Assembly (NCBI GenBank): GCA_944321925.1
Contig: CALUND010000006.1
Coordinates: 91,653-155,652 of the forward strand
Direction of reading: 5' to 3'
Source: an uncultured Rikenellaceae bacterium
GTDB taxonomy: Bacteria; Bacteroidota; Bacteroidia; Bacteroidales; Rikenellaceae
DNA: 64,000 nt
Each line of letters begins with the position of its first letter. Position 1 is the stretch's first letter. Position numbers and translations under genes: made by a program. Shown here piece after piece: positions 54,668-63,535 of this stretch. A model generated the notes under the pieces. The model did no database searches, was not told where the DNA came from, and saw only the letters and a list, made by a program, of their open reading frames with translations.

Positions 54668-55888
54668 TCAATCTTCGTCCGGCATCACATAAATACGGAA
54701 AATCAACGGCGTATAGGACTGCACCTCGGTAATCACCTCATCCTCGTCCGAAGAAGTCGAACTCAGGTAATTGCTATAGTAGTAACTCGTATAGTAATAA
54801 TTGTTGTAATAGGAGGAGTAATCGCTGAAATAGCCGTTATTGAAGATGGCACTCAGGTAATTGCTATAATATTCGTTAAGGGCTTCCGTTGCCGCCGAGA
54901 GTCCGGTCACACCGTAACCATAAGCCGAAGTAAACAATGCCTCGGCCCATTCTCCCTTACGCATGGCAGGCAACGCATAGTAAAGAGCCGATACGTAGCT
55001 CTCCTTGTCTTCCGAAGGTGTATATTCGATTGCAGAAGAGGTTTTCACCTCGCCATAAAGCCGCTGTTGCACGGAATCGATGTTGGTATCGAAAACGAAC
55101 CCATCGAGGAAATAGCCTACATAATAAAATTTAATGGTCGAATCGACCCCGATCGATGTTCCCACCGTATCTTCCGGCAACGACAGCGAATGCAGATAGA
55201 GGAACGCCCTCAGAGTATCCTCCTCGCCCATTCCCCAATTGTCCCAGGCATAATCCGTAACCAGCTTCTCTTCCCGCTTGATCGGATCTTTCACCACCTC
55301 CACAATCTCCATCTCCTCGATCGAAGGCACGTTTCCCACCAACGCATACTGTCCACCGTATCCCTGATCGTTGCTCGTCCCGTAAGCGCCGTAGGAGAGA
55401 TCGGAAGGCATATAGATTCTCACCCGACTGCCCTGGGCCAACTTCACCGGATTGCCATCGGCATCCTTCAGCTCCTCCTTCAGCGCGGCGTACTGACCTT
55501 GGATCATGTTGCTGTTGGTCGGACCGCAATAGAGGTAATCGGGAGCATAATAGGTATACGGAGTATAGGTTCCCTGCTGTTCGGCGATCTCGCGATAGCG
55601 GGTCAAATAGACATTGTTCTGAAGCGTGCGCCCCGTGTAGTTGATCCTCACCCAAACGGTCGTGTCGGCCGGCACCAACGAAGGATCGGTTGCCGGAGAG
55701 AGGTACTCGACATACATGCCGTTATCCTGTTTTACCGCACGGATTCCGTTGTTGTTGATATTTTTGGCCATCCAGGCATCGAAGGAGACTCTCTCCTGCC
55801 AGCTCGTATCTTCATTCGGCTCCTTGGCACAGGATGATGCCAGAAGAATCAGGGTGACTATCGGTAAAAATCGGAACAGATTCTTCAT
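54668..55888 (-). CDS. Lipoprotein with two FKBP-like domains and a tyrosine-rich insertion
   Basis: This 406-residue lipoprotein has a signal ending LLASSCAKE (Cys 20). A first FKBP-like domain covers about residues 70-195 (VWVRINYTGRTLQN, GSRVRIYMPSDLSYGAYG). A second covers about 250-400 (IKFYYVGYFLDGFVFDTN, EALFTSAYGYGVTG, then YTPLIFRIYVMPDE). Between the flap and last strand of the second domain lies a segment with 14 tyrosines in residues 340-374. The acidic SSDEDE follows. Isomerase activity is uncertain because the usual catalytic aromatic residues are poorly preserved. It overlaps the upstream FKBP gene by four bases. Confidence 0.8.
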   Translation of the reverse strand: MKNLFRFLPIVTLILLASSCAKEPNEDTSWQERVSFDAWMAKNINNNGIRAVKQDNGMYVEYLSPATDPSLVPADTTVWVRINYTGRTLQNNVYLTRYREIAEQQGTYTPYTYYAPDYLYCGPTNSNMIQGQYAALKEELKDADGNPVKLAQGSRVRIYMPSDLSYGAYGTSNDQGYGGQYALVGNVPSIEEMEIVEVVKDPIKREEKLVTDYAWDNWGMGEEDTLRAFLYLHSLSLPEDTVGTSIGVDSTIKFYYVGYFLDGFVFDTNIDSVQQRLYGEVKTSSAIEYTPSEDKESYVSALYYALPAMRKGEWAEALFTSAYGYGVTGLSAATEALNEYYSNYLSAIFNNGYFSDYSSYYNNYYYTSYYYSNYLSSTSSDEDEVITEVQSYTPLIFRIYVMPDED

Positions 55889-56475
55889 CGTTCGCTGCTA
55901 TTTTTTGTAATTTTCTCTATACTCAATACAACCATCAGGGCTGTGTAGGCAGGAACTACCCCATTTTGTTTCTTGCCATAGGCCAGATCGGCCGTCATGA
56001 ATACGGCAATCGAATCGCCCTCCCTGCTATTGGGTAACGCGTTCTCCATCCCTTTTAGTATGGAACCGTCTCCCACTTTGACCCTTAACGGATCGGTCGA
56101 CCAATAGGCCGGATTCAGATTCGGCATGTATTGTTCGATCGCATAGGCCCGGTTCGTCCAAAACAGCGAACCGGGAGAAGAACCGAACGTGTATGCAAGG
56201 AAATAGAACGTCACGCTGTCACCTACCTCGGCAATCTCTTCGGGCCGATCCAGACGCGACTCGTTCGCGGTGAATTTATAAACTCCGTTCTGGTAATCGT
56301 AATAACGTCGCACCTCTCCCGTGGGGTTGTCATCGGCTTCGGCCCGATCGTAGATCTTCTGTCCGGAAAGATAGCGTTCGATGGCCGTACGTTCCGAAAC
56401 CACATAGTCCTCCATTTTGCTGCAACCTGCAACAAACAACACGACGACACATGCAATCCAGAATCTCTCTCTCAT
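55885..56475 (-). CDS. FKBP-type peptidyl-prolyl isomerase lipoprotein
   Basis: This 196-residue lipoprotein has a signal ending VVLFVAGCSKM. An FKBP domain fills its C-terminal two thirds, with VTFYFLAYTFGSSPGSLFWT, VKVGDGSILKGMENALPNSR, TADLAYGKKQ and TALMVVLSIEKI. It should act as an envelope folding factor. The ATG at 56475 is preferred over one four codons upstream. A -7-like TAAATTTG lies at 56507-56514. The stop overlaps the start of the tyrosine-rich partner, so the pair is translationally coupled. Confidence 0.85.
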   Translation of the reverse strand: MRERFWIACVVVLFVAGCSKMEDYVVSERTAIERYLSGQKIYDRAEADDNPTGEVRRYYDYQNGVYKFTANESRLDRPEEIAEVGDSVTFYFLAYTFGSSPGSLFWTNRAYAIEQYMPNLNPAYWSTDPLRVKVGDGSILKGMENALPNSREGDSIAVFMTADLAYGKKQNGVVPAYTALMVVLSIEKITKNSSER

Positions 56476-56552
56476 AAGGTTGCCCATACCACGATGAACG
56501 ATCCTACAAATTTAAGGCTTTTTTTCGAGATTTCCTTAAAAAGAGGGAGCAA

Positions 56553-58775
56553 TTACTTCTCGGACGACTTGTTCTCGATAAAATAGCGCTGGCTTTTCAA
56601 CAGGTTTCGCGACTGAAGCACCATTGTCTTCGTTTCGTTCAGGATCGTAAGGTAGAGCACGCTGGTTTTGGTGCTGGTGGCATTGGCCTTGATCCGGCGC
56701 AACTGATTCTTTATCGCATCGGCGATCACCTCGAAAAGTTCGTCGCGCATCTGCAACACCAGATCGAGATCGGAAAAATTGTTGCTTTGGATCATGACAA
56801 TGATCTTGTCGTAAATCGTCTTCACATCGTCGTTCACCTTCATCAGATCCTGTACCTGCTCCTTGGTGAAGCCTTCGTGGTTGTTGTCGATGTGATCGAA
56901 ACAGGGACGCGTAATATGCACAAGTGCCTTGGTCACCTCCGAGAGATAATCGACCACCTGCACGAAATAGTGGCTCGTATTGATATCGCTGTCCTGCAAC
57001 TTATGGAGAATCGGCATCATGGCATATTTCCGCTCCCGCGACTCATAGAACAGATCGTTCGATTCACGCACCATGTCGCGAAGCACCTTACGATTCTCCT
57101 TGAAGACAGCCAACAGGGTCCGGTTGTAGATCTTGGTCACCTTATCCATCACACCGGCCACCTCTACGGCACAATCGTGCATGATCTCATTCGGGGTCTG
57201 AGCCTCCACCAAACGGATCGAATCCTCCTCTTTTTTCTTCGGTTTCCGGAAATTGTTGTGTACAATCATATATCCGCAGAGCGCCGAAATCAACACCACA
57301 GCGATCGTTCCTCCATACATCAAGGCCATTCCCACGGCATAAGCGATTACGAAAGCTCCGAATCCCGTGATGAACCAGCCGACGATCACCGTCATGACAC
57401 CGGAAATCCGGTATACGGCAGTTTCTCGACCCCAAGCCTTATCGGCAAGCGACGAACCCATCGCCACCATGAAGGTTACATAGGTCGTCGACAGAGGCAA
57501 TTTCATCGATGTGGCCATCGAAATCAACAAGGCAGCAGTAGTCAGATTGACCGTTGCACGGATCAAATCGTAGGATGCATCACCGCACTCCGATTCATCG
57601 AGTGGCTCGAACCGATGTTGGATCTTGTCACGGAACTTCTTCGAGAAGACCCGCTTGTACACATTGTTCACATTGAGGGCGGCACGCACGATCGAGCGCG
57701 AAACAAGCGACGATCCGTAACGCTCCTCGCCCGCATCATTCTGACTCGAAAGGCTGATCTCCGTCTCGGTCACGTGCATCGCCTTTTTGGAGGTCCACAA
57801 CGTGAGAACCATCAGCAAACCGGCCGCAATCAACACCAAAAAGTTGGCCGGCACATTGGCCTTCAACCCCTCCATGGTCATATCCGGATTCCCCGAAGCT
57901 ACAGCCATTTCATAGGAATCGAAGCCGGCTACGGGCACGCCGATGAAATTGACCAAATCGTTGCCTGCAAAAGCGAGCGCCAATGCAAATGATCCGGCCA
58001 GAATGGTAATCTTCAGAATATTGACCTTAAGCCGCTGCAACAGGAACAGCAAAGCGCTGCAGATCACCCAGATCAGGAAAAGCGACAGCAGGAAATGGTG
58101 GTTGATGAATTCGATGAGCTGTGTGCCTTTCAACGGGACCTGCAAGCCTTTGAAGAGTGCGAAATAGACGATTGTGGTAAAGGCGATACCGCACCACATC
58201 GCGCCCCAACGGCGGAAAATCTTATGGTAATGGAACGTGAAGATCAATCGGGAAAGATACATGACCACCGTACCGCACACGAATGCGAGGACCACCGAGA
58301 GCAGGATGGCCGAAACGATTCCCATGGCGCGGGTGGTATTGATGAACTGTCCGAGATTGCTCATCGACAAGTTCGGATCTCCGCTTATTTTATAGGTGGA
58401 CACCGCAATGGCCGAACCGAGCAAGCAGAAAATCAACGAAACGGTGGTCGAGGTAGGCAACCCGAGCGAATTGTAGACGTCGAGCAGAATGATATTGGCC
58501 AACATGACGGCCAGATAGAGCATCATGACCTCCCGAAAGGTGAACATTGCCGGATTGAACATACCCGAACGGGCCACCTCCATCATGCCGCTCGAAGTCA
58601 GTGCTCCGACCAATATACCGACAGACGCAACGGCCAAAATAACCTTCAAAGGCGCCGCCTTCGAACCGATCGCAGAGTTGAGAAAGTTTACGGCATCGTT
58701 CGTCACGCCCACGAACAAGCCCGAAACAGCAAGGATACCGAGAATGATAAGAACGACGGTGTAGAAAATATCCAT
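56553..58775 (-). CDS. Inorganic phosphate transporter (Pit/PHO4) with C-terminal DUF47 domain
   Basis: This 740-residue protein has the PHO4 duplicated membrane domain, with the signature VGVTNDAVNFLNSAIGSKAAPL near the N-terminus (shown in part: NDAVNFLNSAIG) and a counterpart LPLSTTYVTFMVAMGSSLAD in the second half. A PhoU-like DUF47 helical domain occupies about residues 520-735. It should be a proton- or sodium-coupled low-affinity phosphate transporter with a built-in regulator. It complements the ATP-driven Pst system encoded at 45463-50560. Confidence 0.92.
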   Translation of the reverse strand: MDIFYTVVLIILGILAVSGLFVGVTNDAVNFLNSAIGSKAAPLKVILAVASVGILVGALTSSGMMEVARSGMFNPAMFTFREVMMLYLAVMLANIILLDVYNSLGLPTSTTVSLIFCLLGSAIAVSTYKISGDPNLSMSNLGQFINTTRAMGIVSAILLSVVLAFVCGTVVMYLSRLIFTFHYHKIFRRWGAMWCGIAFTTIVYFALFKGLQVPLKGTQLIEFINHHFLLSLFLIWVICSALLFLLQRLKVNILKITILAGSFALALAFAGNDLVNFIGVPVAGFDSYEMAVASGNPDMTMEGLKANVPANFLVLIAAGLLMVLTLWTSKKAMHVTETEISLSSQNDAGEERYGSSLVSRSIVRAALNVNNVYKRVFSKKFRDKIQHRFEPLDESECGDASYDLIRATVNLTTAALLISMATSMKLPLSTTYVTFMVAMGSSLADKAWGRETAVYRISGVMTVIVGWFITGFGAFVIAYAVGMALMYGGTIAVVLISALCGYMIVHNNFRKPKKKEEDSIRLVEAQTPNEIMHDCAVEVAGVMDKVTKIYNRTLLAVFKENRKVLRDMVRESNDLFYESRERKYAMMPILHKLQDSDINTSHYFVQVVDYLSEVTKALVHITRPCFDHIDNNHEGFTKEQVQDLMKVNDDVKTIYDKIIVMIQSNNFSDLDLVLQMRDELFEVIADAIKNQLRRIKANATSTKTSVLYLTILNETKTMVLQSRNLLKSQRYFIENKSSEK

Positions 58776-58825
58776 ATATTCTTACGAGATGAATTTCAGA
58801 AAGTGCATGGTTCAAATTGCTGCCG

Positions 58826-58833
58826 CAAAATTA
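58826..58833 (-). promoter_or_regulatory. Candidate -7 element of the Pit-type transporter gene
   Basis: TAATTTTG on the minus strand matches the consensus, 50 bases upstream of the start codon. ATTG lies 20 nt further upstream (58854-58857) as a one-off -33 element. Confidence 0.6.
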
Positions 58834-58987
58834 GGCCAACCGATCTTTTTTCGCAATGCCGCCAATCCGAAGGAGTGTTTTTTAACACATCTTTCACGAA
58901 AAATTAAACATTCCTTAACATAGCCGAGGAATGCAGCGATCGCAGACCAAAAGCATACGGGAACATTGTGGAATCGGCCGAAAAAGT

Positions 58988-59575
58988 TTACAACTGTTTG
59001 AGCGAAAAACGGATAATATCCTCCACAGGCACTCCCGCGTGCTCTTTCATCACGGCCCGCACGACCTTTTCCGACGCCGCCTTCGGGAATCCGAGTTGCG
59101 TAAGCGCCGCGATCGCCTCTTCGAACACCGCATCGCCACCCTGCATGACAGAGATCTCTTCACCATCCAATCCGATGCCGAGCATCTTGTCCTTCAACTC
59201 CACGATGATCTTTTCGGCCGTCTTCATGCCGAGACCTTTCACGTTTTTCAGCAGCCGGGCATTTCCGGAAGAGATGATCGAAGACAATTCGGCTGGCGAG
59301 TAGGTGGAAAGCACCATGCGGGCCGTATTTCCACCGACGCCCGAAACGCTGATCAGTCGCCGGAACACCTCGCGTTCCTGACGAGTGGAAAAACCGTAGA
59401 GAATCTGCGCATCTTCCCGCACAATGAAATGGATGAAAATACGCGCCTCCTTCAACTTCTCGATTTCAGAGAAGGTCTGCAGCGAAATGTGGATATAATA
59501 CCCCACTCCGCCCGCTTCGATCACCACATACGTCGGTGTCAAAGAGGCGATACGGCCGGAAATGTACTCATACAT
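58988..59575 (-). CDS. ruvA: Holliday junction branch migration protein RuvA
   Basis: This 195-residue DNA-binding subunit directs the RuvB motor at Holliday junctions. The N-terminal OB fold begins MYEYISGRIASLTPTYVVIE. Helix-hairpin-helix motifs are visible in FRRLISVSGVGGNTARMVLS and KNVKGLGMKTAEKIIVELKD. The C-terminal RuvB-contact domain ends SLKQL. Length is normal. Confidence 0.95.
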   Translation of the reverse strand: MYEYISGRIASLTPTYVVIEAGGVGYYIHISLQTFSEIEKLKEARIFIHFIVREDAQILYGFSTRQEREVFRRLISVSGVGGNTARMVLSTYSPAELSSIISSGNARLLKNVKGLGMKTAEKIIVELKDKMLGIGLDGEEISVMQGGDAVFEEAIAALTQLGFPKAASEKVVRAVMKEHAGVPVEDIIRFSLKQL

Positions 59576-59741
59576 GGGCTAACTGATTTACGATCCAAAC
59601 AACATGCGGAAGCCTCCGGAGAGGCTGACAAGCAGAAACGGCACCCGGGGAAATCCATCGCCCGCCGGCCCGTTCCATGCCGCGTAAAAGTACAAAAAAT
59701 TCCCCAACCGTGCATGCATCCCGAGGGAAATCGAGCCAGGT

Positions 59742-59773
59742 GTTGAATTATCGGAATTCTTTTTGTACTTTTG
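59742..59773 (+). promoter_or_regulatory. Promoter of the OmpH-like lipoprotein gene
   Basis: GTTG (59742-59745), a 20-nt spacer and TACTTTTG (59766-59773) fit the consensus with one change in the -33 box. The ATG at 59804 is 30 bases downstream. It also overlaps the longer open frame starting at 59771, which argues for the later start. Confidence 0.7.
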
Positions 59774-59803
59774 TCTCCGTTTAAATTCTCAAAATCATCC
59801 GAT

Positions 59804-60409
59804 ATGAAAAATTTACTGGCGGCAGGTGTGGCGCTTTTCGTGCTGGCGGGATGCAACAACTCCGCAAACAAGGTTCAAACGGAATCCGCAACTTCGTCGG
59901 TTCCCGATAAGGCTATCGAAACTGTCTACGACGTAGCATACGTCAACATGGATTCGCTGATCACCCATTACGACCGTTACATCGACCTGAGTGCCGAACT
60001 CGAAGCCAAGGCCAAAAAGGTGGAGAACGACCTCACGGCCAAGGGACGTCGGCTCGAAAACGACATCGTCGATTACCAGGAGAAGATAAACAAGGGACTC
60101 GTGACCCGTTCCCAGGCGGCCGACCTCGAAGAGCAGCTTCAGAAAAAGAGCCAGGCATTCGAAGAGAACCGCCAACAGGCCATGGCCGACTTGCAGGAAC
60201 AGCAGCAGGTCATGACCAACCAGGTCATCTACAGCATCCAGCAGTATGTGGCTGAGTACAACAAAGATCTGCGTTTCAAGATCATATTCAGCACATCGGG
60301 CAGCGCACCCATCCTCCATGCCGATCCAGCGCTCAACATCACCGATCAGATTCTGGAAGGGTTGAATGCCGCCTATGTGGCAGAAAAGGCCAAAGAGAGC
60401 AAAAAATAG
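59804..60409 (+). CDS. OmpH/Skp-family periplasmic chaperone-like lipoprotein
   Basis: This 201-residue protein has a lipoprotein signal (MKNLLAAGVALFVLAGCNNS). An OmpH/Skp domain covers about residues 45-190: AYVNMDSLITHYDRYIDLSA, a long coiled-coil (KKVENDLTAKGRRLENDIVD to the QEQQQVM region), and KIIFSTSGSAPILHADPALN. Skp proteins hold unfolded outer-membrane proteins in the periplasm. A lipid anchor distinguishes this one from classical soluble Skp. Confidence 0.87.
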   Translation: MKNLLAAGVALFVLAGCNNSANKVQTESATSSVPDKAIETVYDVAYVNMDSLITHYDRYIDLSAELEAKAKKVENDLTAKGRRLENDIVDYQEKINKGLVTRSQAADLEEQLQKKSQAFEENRQQAMADLQEQQQVMTNQVIYSIQQYVAEYNKDLRFKIIFSTSGSAPILHADPALNITDQILEGLNAAYVAEKAKESKK

Positions 60410-60417
60410 CGAAAATC

Positions 60418-60449
60418 TTTGCGCGAATCGAGCAAAACAACTACCTTTG
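60418..60449 (+). promoter_or_regulatory. Promoter of rpsP-rimM-mnmA
   Basis: TTTG (60418-60421), a 20-nt spacer and TACCTTTG (60442-60449) match the consensus completely. The rpsP ATG at 60524 lies about 75 bases downstream. Confidence 0.85.
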
Positions 60450-60523
60450 CCCCTCGTTCGCGACAAAATGATCGCGTACTTTTGAGCATACACTTATTCA
60501 TTTATTAACAAAACGATTACACA

Positions 60524-61084
60524 ATGCCTGTAAAAATCAGATTAGCACGGCATGGCAAGAAAGGTTTCGCTTTCTACCATATCGTCGTTGCAGACAGCAG
60601 GGCGCCACGTGATGGTAAATTTATCGAGAAGATTGGCACGTACAATCCGAACACGAATCCTGCTACAATCAATTTGGACTTCGAGAAAGCCCTCGATTGG
60701 TTACAAAAAGGCGCACAACCCACCGATACCTGCAGAGCCATTCTCTCGTACAAGGGGGTTTTATATAAAAAGCATCTGTTGGGAGGCGTAGCCAAAGGCG
60801 CATTCTCCGAATCCGATGCCGAAGCCAAGTTCAACAAGTGGATGGACGAAAAGGCAGGACGCATCGCTGCCAAGACAGACAAGATCTCCGGCGATGCCAA
60901 AGCCGCTCAAAAAGCTCGCTTGGCCGCTGAAGCAAAGGTGAAAGAGGAGCGCGCGAAAGCCATCGCAGCCAAGAAAGCCGAAGCTGAAGCCGCTGCTGCC
61001 GCTGCCGCTGCGGAAAACGAAGAAGCTGCCGCAGCTGAAGAGGGCGTTGCCGAGACCCCCGCAGAAGAGAACGCTGCCGAATAA
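60524..61084 (+). CDS. rpsP: 30S ribosomal protein S16 with long C-terminal tail
   Basis: The first 80 or so residues are canonical S16 ([39 protein letters not shown]). The total of 186 residues includes a helical tail rich in alanine, lysine and glutamate, with A-rich runs near the end ([17 protein letters not shown]). Enterobacterial S16 stops near residue 82; extended forms are usual in Bacteroidota. It heads an operon with rimM (13-base gap) and mnmA. Confidence 0.95.
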   Translation: MPVKIRLARHGKKGFAFYHIVVADSRAPRDGKFIEKIGTYNPNTNPATINLDFEKALDWLQKGAQPTDTCRAILSYKGVLYKKHLLGGVAKGAFSESDAEAKFNKWMDEKAGRIAAKTDKISGDAKAAQKARLAAEAKVKEERAKAIAAKKAEAEAAAAAAAAENEEAAAAEEGVAETPAEENAAE

Positions 61085-61097
61085 AGTCGGTGCGGCC

Positions 61098-61655
61098 ATG
61101 AATAACTGGTTGCCGGCAGGGAGAGTAATCAAGCCTTTCGGAGAGAAAGGTGAAGTGATTGTAACGCTCTACGACTCTTTCTCCGACAACTTTCAAACAG
61201 AAGAGGAACCCGTGTTCGTGAAGATCGATTCACTCACGGTTCCTCTTTTTTTCGACCATTTTCAACGCCGAGGTCAAAACGGAGCGTTGGTACGTTTTGC
61301 CGATTTCGACACGGAATCCCGCATCGCAGAGCTGTTGGGCAAAGAGTTTTTCCTGCCGGACAACACGACCGAAAACAGCTCGACGGATGAACTGTTCTGG
61401 GAGGACCTCATCGGGTTCGAAGTCGACCTGGGAAGCGACGGGAAAGGGGTGATCACGGATCTTTTCGACAACGACCTCAATCCGCTCATCGAGATCGAAA
61501 TAGATGGGGTACGCGACCTGATTCCCGCAGTGGATGACTTTATCCGCGATATCGACCCCGAAACACATTGCATCCGGATGGAGCTGCCGGAAGGATTGCT
61601 CGGATTGAACGCACAGAAGGACGAATCGGCAGAAAGCAGCCAACCAAACGTTTAG
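61098..61655 (+). CDS. rimM: 16S rRNA processing protein RimM
   Basis: This 185-residue ribosome assembly factor binds the S19 region during 30S maturation. It has the N-terminal RimM domain (WLPAGRVIKPFGEKGEVIV) and the C-terminal PRC-barrel domain (FWEDLIGFEVDLGSDGKG, LIPAVDDFIRDIDPE). The ATG at 61098 is used; the frame is open upstream but overlaps rpsP. trmD and rplS, which often follow rimM, are absent here. Confidence 0.94.
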   Translation: MNNWLPAGRVIKPFGEKGEVIVTLYDSFSDNFQTEEEPVFVKIDSLTVPLFFDHFQRRGQNGALVRFADFDTESRIAELLGKEFFLPDNTTENSSTDELFWEDLIGFEVDLGSDGKGVITDLFDNDLNPLIEIEIDGVRDLIPAVDDFIRDIDPETHCIRMELPEGLLGLNAQKDESAESSQPNV

Positions 61656-61685
61656 ATATTCAACCCTTTTTCTCGCTGTAAAAAA

Positions 61686-62858
61686 ATGAAACGCGTAGTG
61701 ATCGGACTATCAGGAGGTGTCGACTCCTCCGTAGCGGCGTATCTGCTGAAGGAGCAGGGATACGACGTGATAGGGCTCTTCATGCGCAATTGGCACGATA
61801 CGACCGGAACCCTGTCGGGCGACTGCCCTTGGTACGACGACCAGATTTTCGCCGAACTGGTTGCCAAACGGCTCGACATTCCTTTCCGTTTTGTCGACCT
61901 GAGCGGTCCCTACCGCAAACGGGTCGTCGACTACATGTTCTCCGAATACGAAAAAGGGCGTACACCCAACCCCGACGTGCTCTGCAACCGCGAGATCAAG
62001 TTCGATGCCTTCCTGGAGGAGGCCCTCCGGTTGGGAGCCGATTACGTGGCTACCGGACACTACTGCCGCAAAGAAACCTTCACCCAAGAGGGGTCGACCT
62101 ACTATCGGTTGCTGGCAGGTTGCGATCCGGGGAAAGACCAGAGCTATTTTCTGTGTCAACTCTCCCAGAAACAGCTGTCGCGAGCTCTCTTCCCGATTGG
62201 GCATCTGCTCAAATCGGAGGTGCGTCGCATCGCTGCGGAACAAAAACTCGCCACGGCCAAAAGGAAAGACTCCCAGGGCATCTGCTTCGTAGGCAAGGTC
62301 GACCTGCCGACCTTCCTCCAGCAGAAACTGGAACCGCATCGCGGCGACATCATCGAAATTTCCGCCTCCTGGCCCGGCTATCGCGAACATACGTCACAAA
62401 ACCTTGCCGAGCTCGCTGCTCCCTACCGTTATCGGCGCGACGCGGGGAAAAAAGTGGGCGAACACAACGGTGCACAATACTACACCATCGGCCAACGCAA
62501 AGGACTTTGCGTCGGAGGAACTCCCGAACCGTTATTCATCATCGCCACGGATGTAACGGAAAACATCATCTACGTCGGTCAGGGTGCACAACATCCGGGA
62601 CTCTACCGTCCGGCCCTCCACATCCGTCCCGATGAGATGCACTGGGTGCGTCCCGACCTGCAACTACACCCCGGCGAAGAACGACGCTTCCGTCTCCGCA
62701 TCCGCTATCGCCAGCCGCTGCAAAACGGACGGCTTATCGTAAACGACGAGGGCGGTTATCTGCTTTTCGACGAACCGCAACGAGGTATTACGGCGGGACA
62801 ATTCGCCGTGTGGTACGACGGAGAAGAGCTGATCGGCTCCGGTGTCATCGATGCCTGA
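61686..62858 (+). CDS. mnmA: tRNA-specific 2-thiouridylase
   Basis: This 390-residue enzyme 2-thiolates the wobble uridine of tRNA-Lys, -Glu and -Gln. The PP-loop is [17 protein letters not shown] at the N-terminus. The two catalytic cysteines lie in [13 protein letters not shown] and SQGICFVGK. The C-terminal beta-barrel ends [18 protein letters not shown]. It starts 30 bases after rimM. Confidence 0.95.
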   Translation: MKRVVIGLSGGVDSSVAAYLLKEQGYDVIGLFMRNWHDTTGTLSGDCPWYDDQIFAELVAKRLDIPFRFVDLSGPYRKRVVDYMFSEYEKGRTPNPDVLCNREIKFDAFLEEALRLGADYVATGHYCRKETFTQEGSTYYRLLAGCDPGKDQSYFLCQLSQKQLSRALFPIGHLLKSEVRRIAAEQKLATAKRKDSQGICFVGKVDLPTFLQQKLEPHRGDIIEISASWPGYREHTSQNLAELAAPYRYRRDAGKKVGEHNGAQYYTIGQRKGLCVGGTPEPLFIIATDVTENIIYVGQGAQHPGLYRPALHIRPDEMHWVRPDLQLHPGEERRFRLRIRYRQPLQNGRLIVNDEGGYLLFDEPQRGITAGQFAVWYDGEELIGSGVIDA

Positions 62859-63025
62859 AACCTCCGCCTACGGTTATTCGAAGGGGGCAACGACCGAAAG
62901 CCGTCCACCCATCCGAGGAAACTCCGACCCTGACGGGAAAACCACTGACAGGAAAAATCTTTTTGAAAAGGGAGAAGATCACATCCCGGCAAAAGATCGC
63001 CTCCCGGCATACGCGCGCGGCCAGG

Positions 63026-63535
63026 CTATGATAATTTCGAATTTACATAGGCTACAAACTCCTCGGAACGCACACAACTAAAAACATATCTCTTATTGTC
63101 GTCCGTGCGAATGAGAAGCAGGTTTTTCAGCTCCGTAGCATACATCCGGTAGTGGCCCAATCTCGAATTCTTAAATCGCCCTATATACCCGAACAGGCCT
63201 CCGCTTCCGAAAGTCCTTATGGAATTGTCTATATAACTATATGGGATCGACTTAATCTCCTCAACCGAGCGCAAAGGGATTTCCAACGGACCGAACAATC
63301 TTGTCAGGGTCACATTCTCACCATCGGCGCATAATCGTATCGGCATATAGCCCAACACGATAACAACGACCGACAACAAAATAACGGCCAACAGACATTC
63401 GAGCCACCATGGCGCAGACGATTGCCCGAGGATAAAAGCAGCAACGATCAAGCCCAGCAAACAGGCAATGGTAATAGCCCATACCCCTTTGCTCCAGTGG
63501 AACAACACTGTAATTTTTTCATTCTCGCATCGCAT
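63026..63535 (-). CDS. Membrane protein with bacterial PH-like domain
   Basis: This 169-residue protein has two hydrophobic segments (VWAITIACLLGLIVAAFILG and LECLLAVILLSVVVIVLGYM). A C-terminal domain of about 85 residues resembles the bacterial PH domain family, with PLRSVEEIKSIPYS, FGSGGLFGYIGRFKNSRLG and KRYVFSCVRSEEFVAYV. The longest frame starts at 63634, but the ATG at 63535 has GGAG about 9 nt upstream and is preferred. No function can be assigned, and it stands alone on the minus strand. Confidence 0.75.
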   Translation of the reverse strand: MRCENEKITVLFHWSKGVWAITIACLLGLIVAAFILGQSSAPWWLECLLAVILLSVVVIVLGYMPIRLCADGENVTLTRLFGPLEIPLRSVEEIKSIPYSYIDNSIRTFGSGGLFGYIGRFKNSRLGHYRMYATELKNLLLIRTDDNKRYVFSCVRSEEFVAYVNSKLS

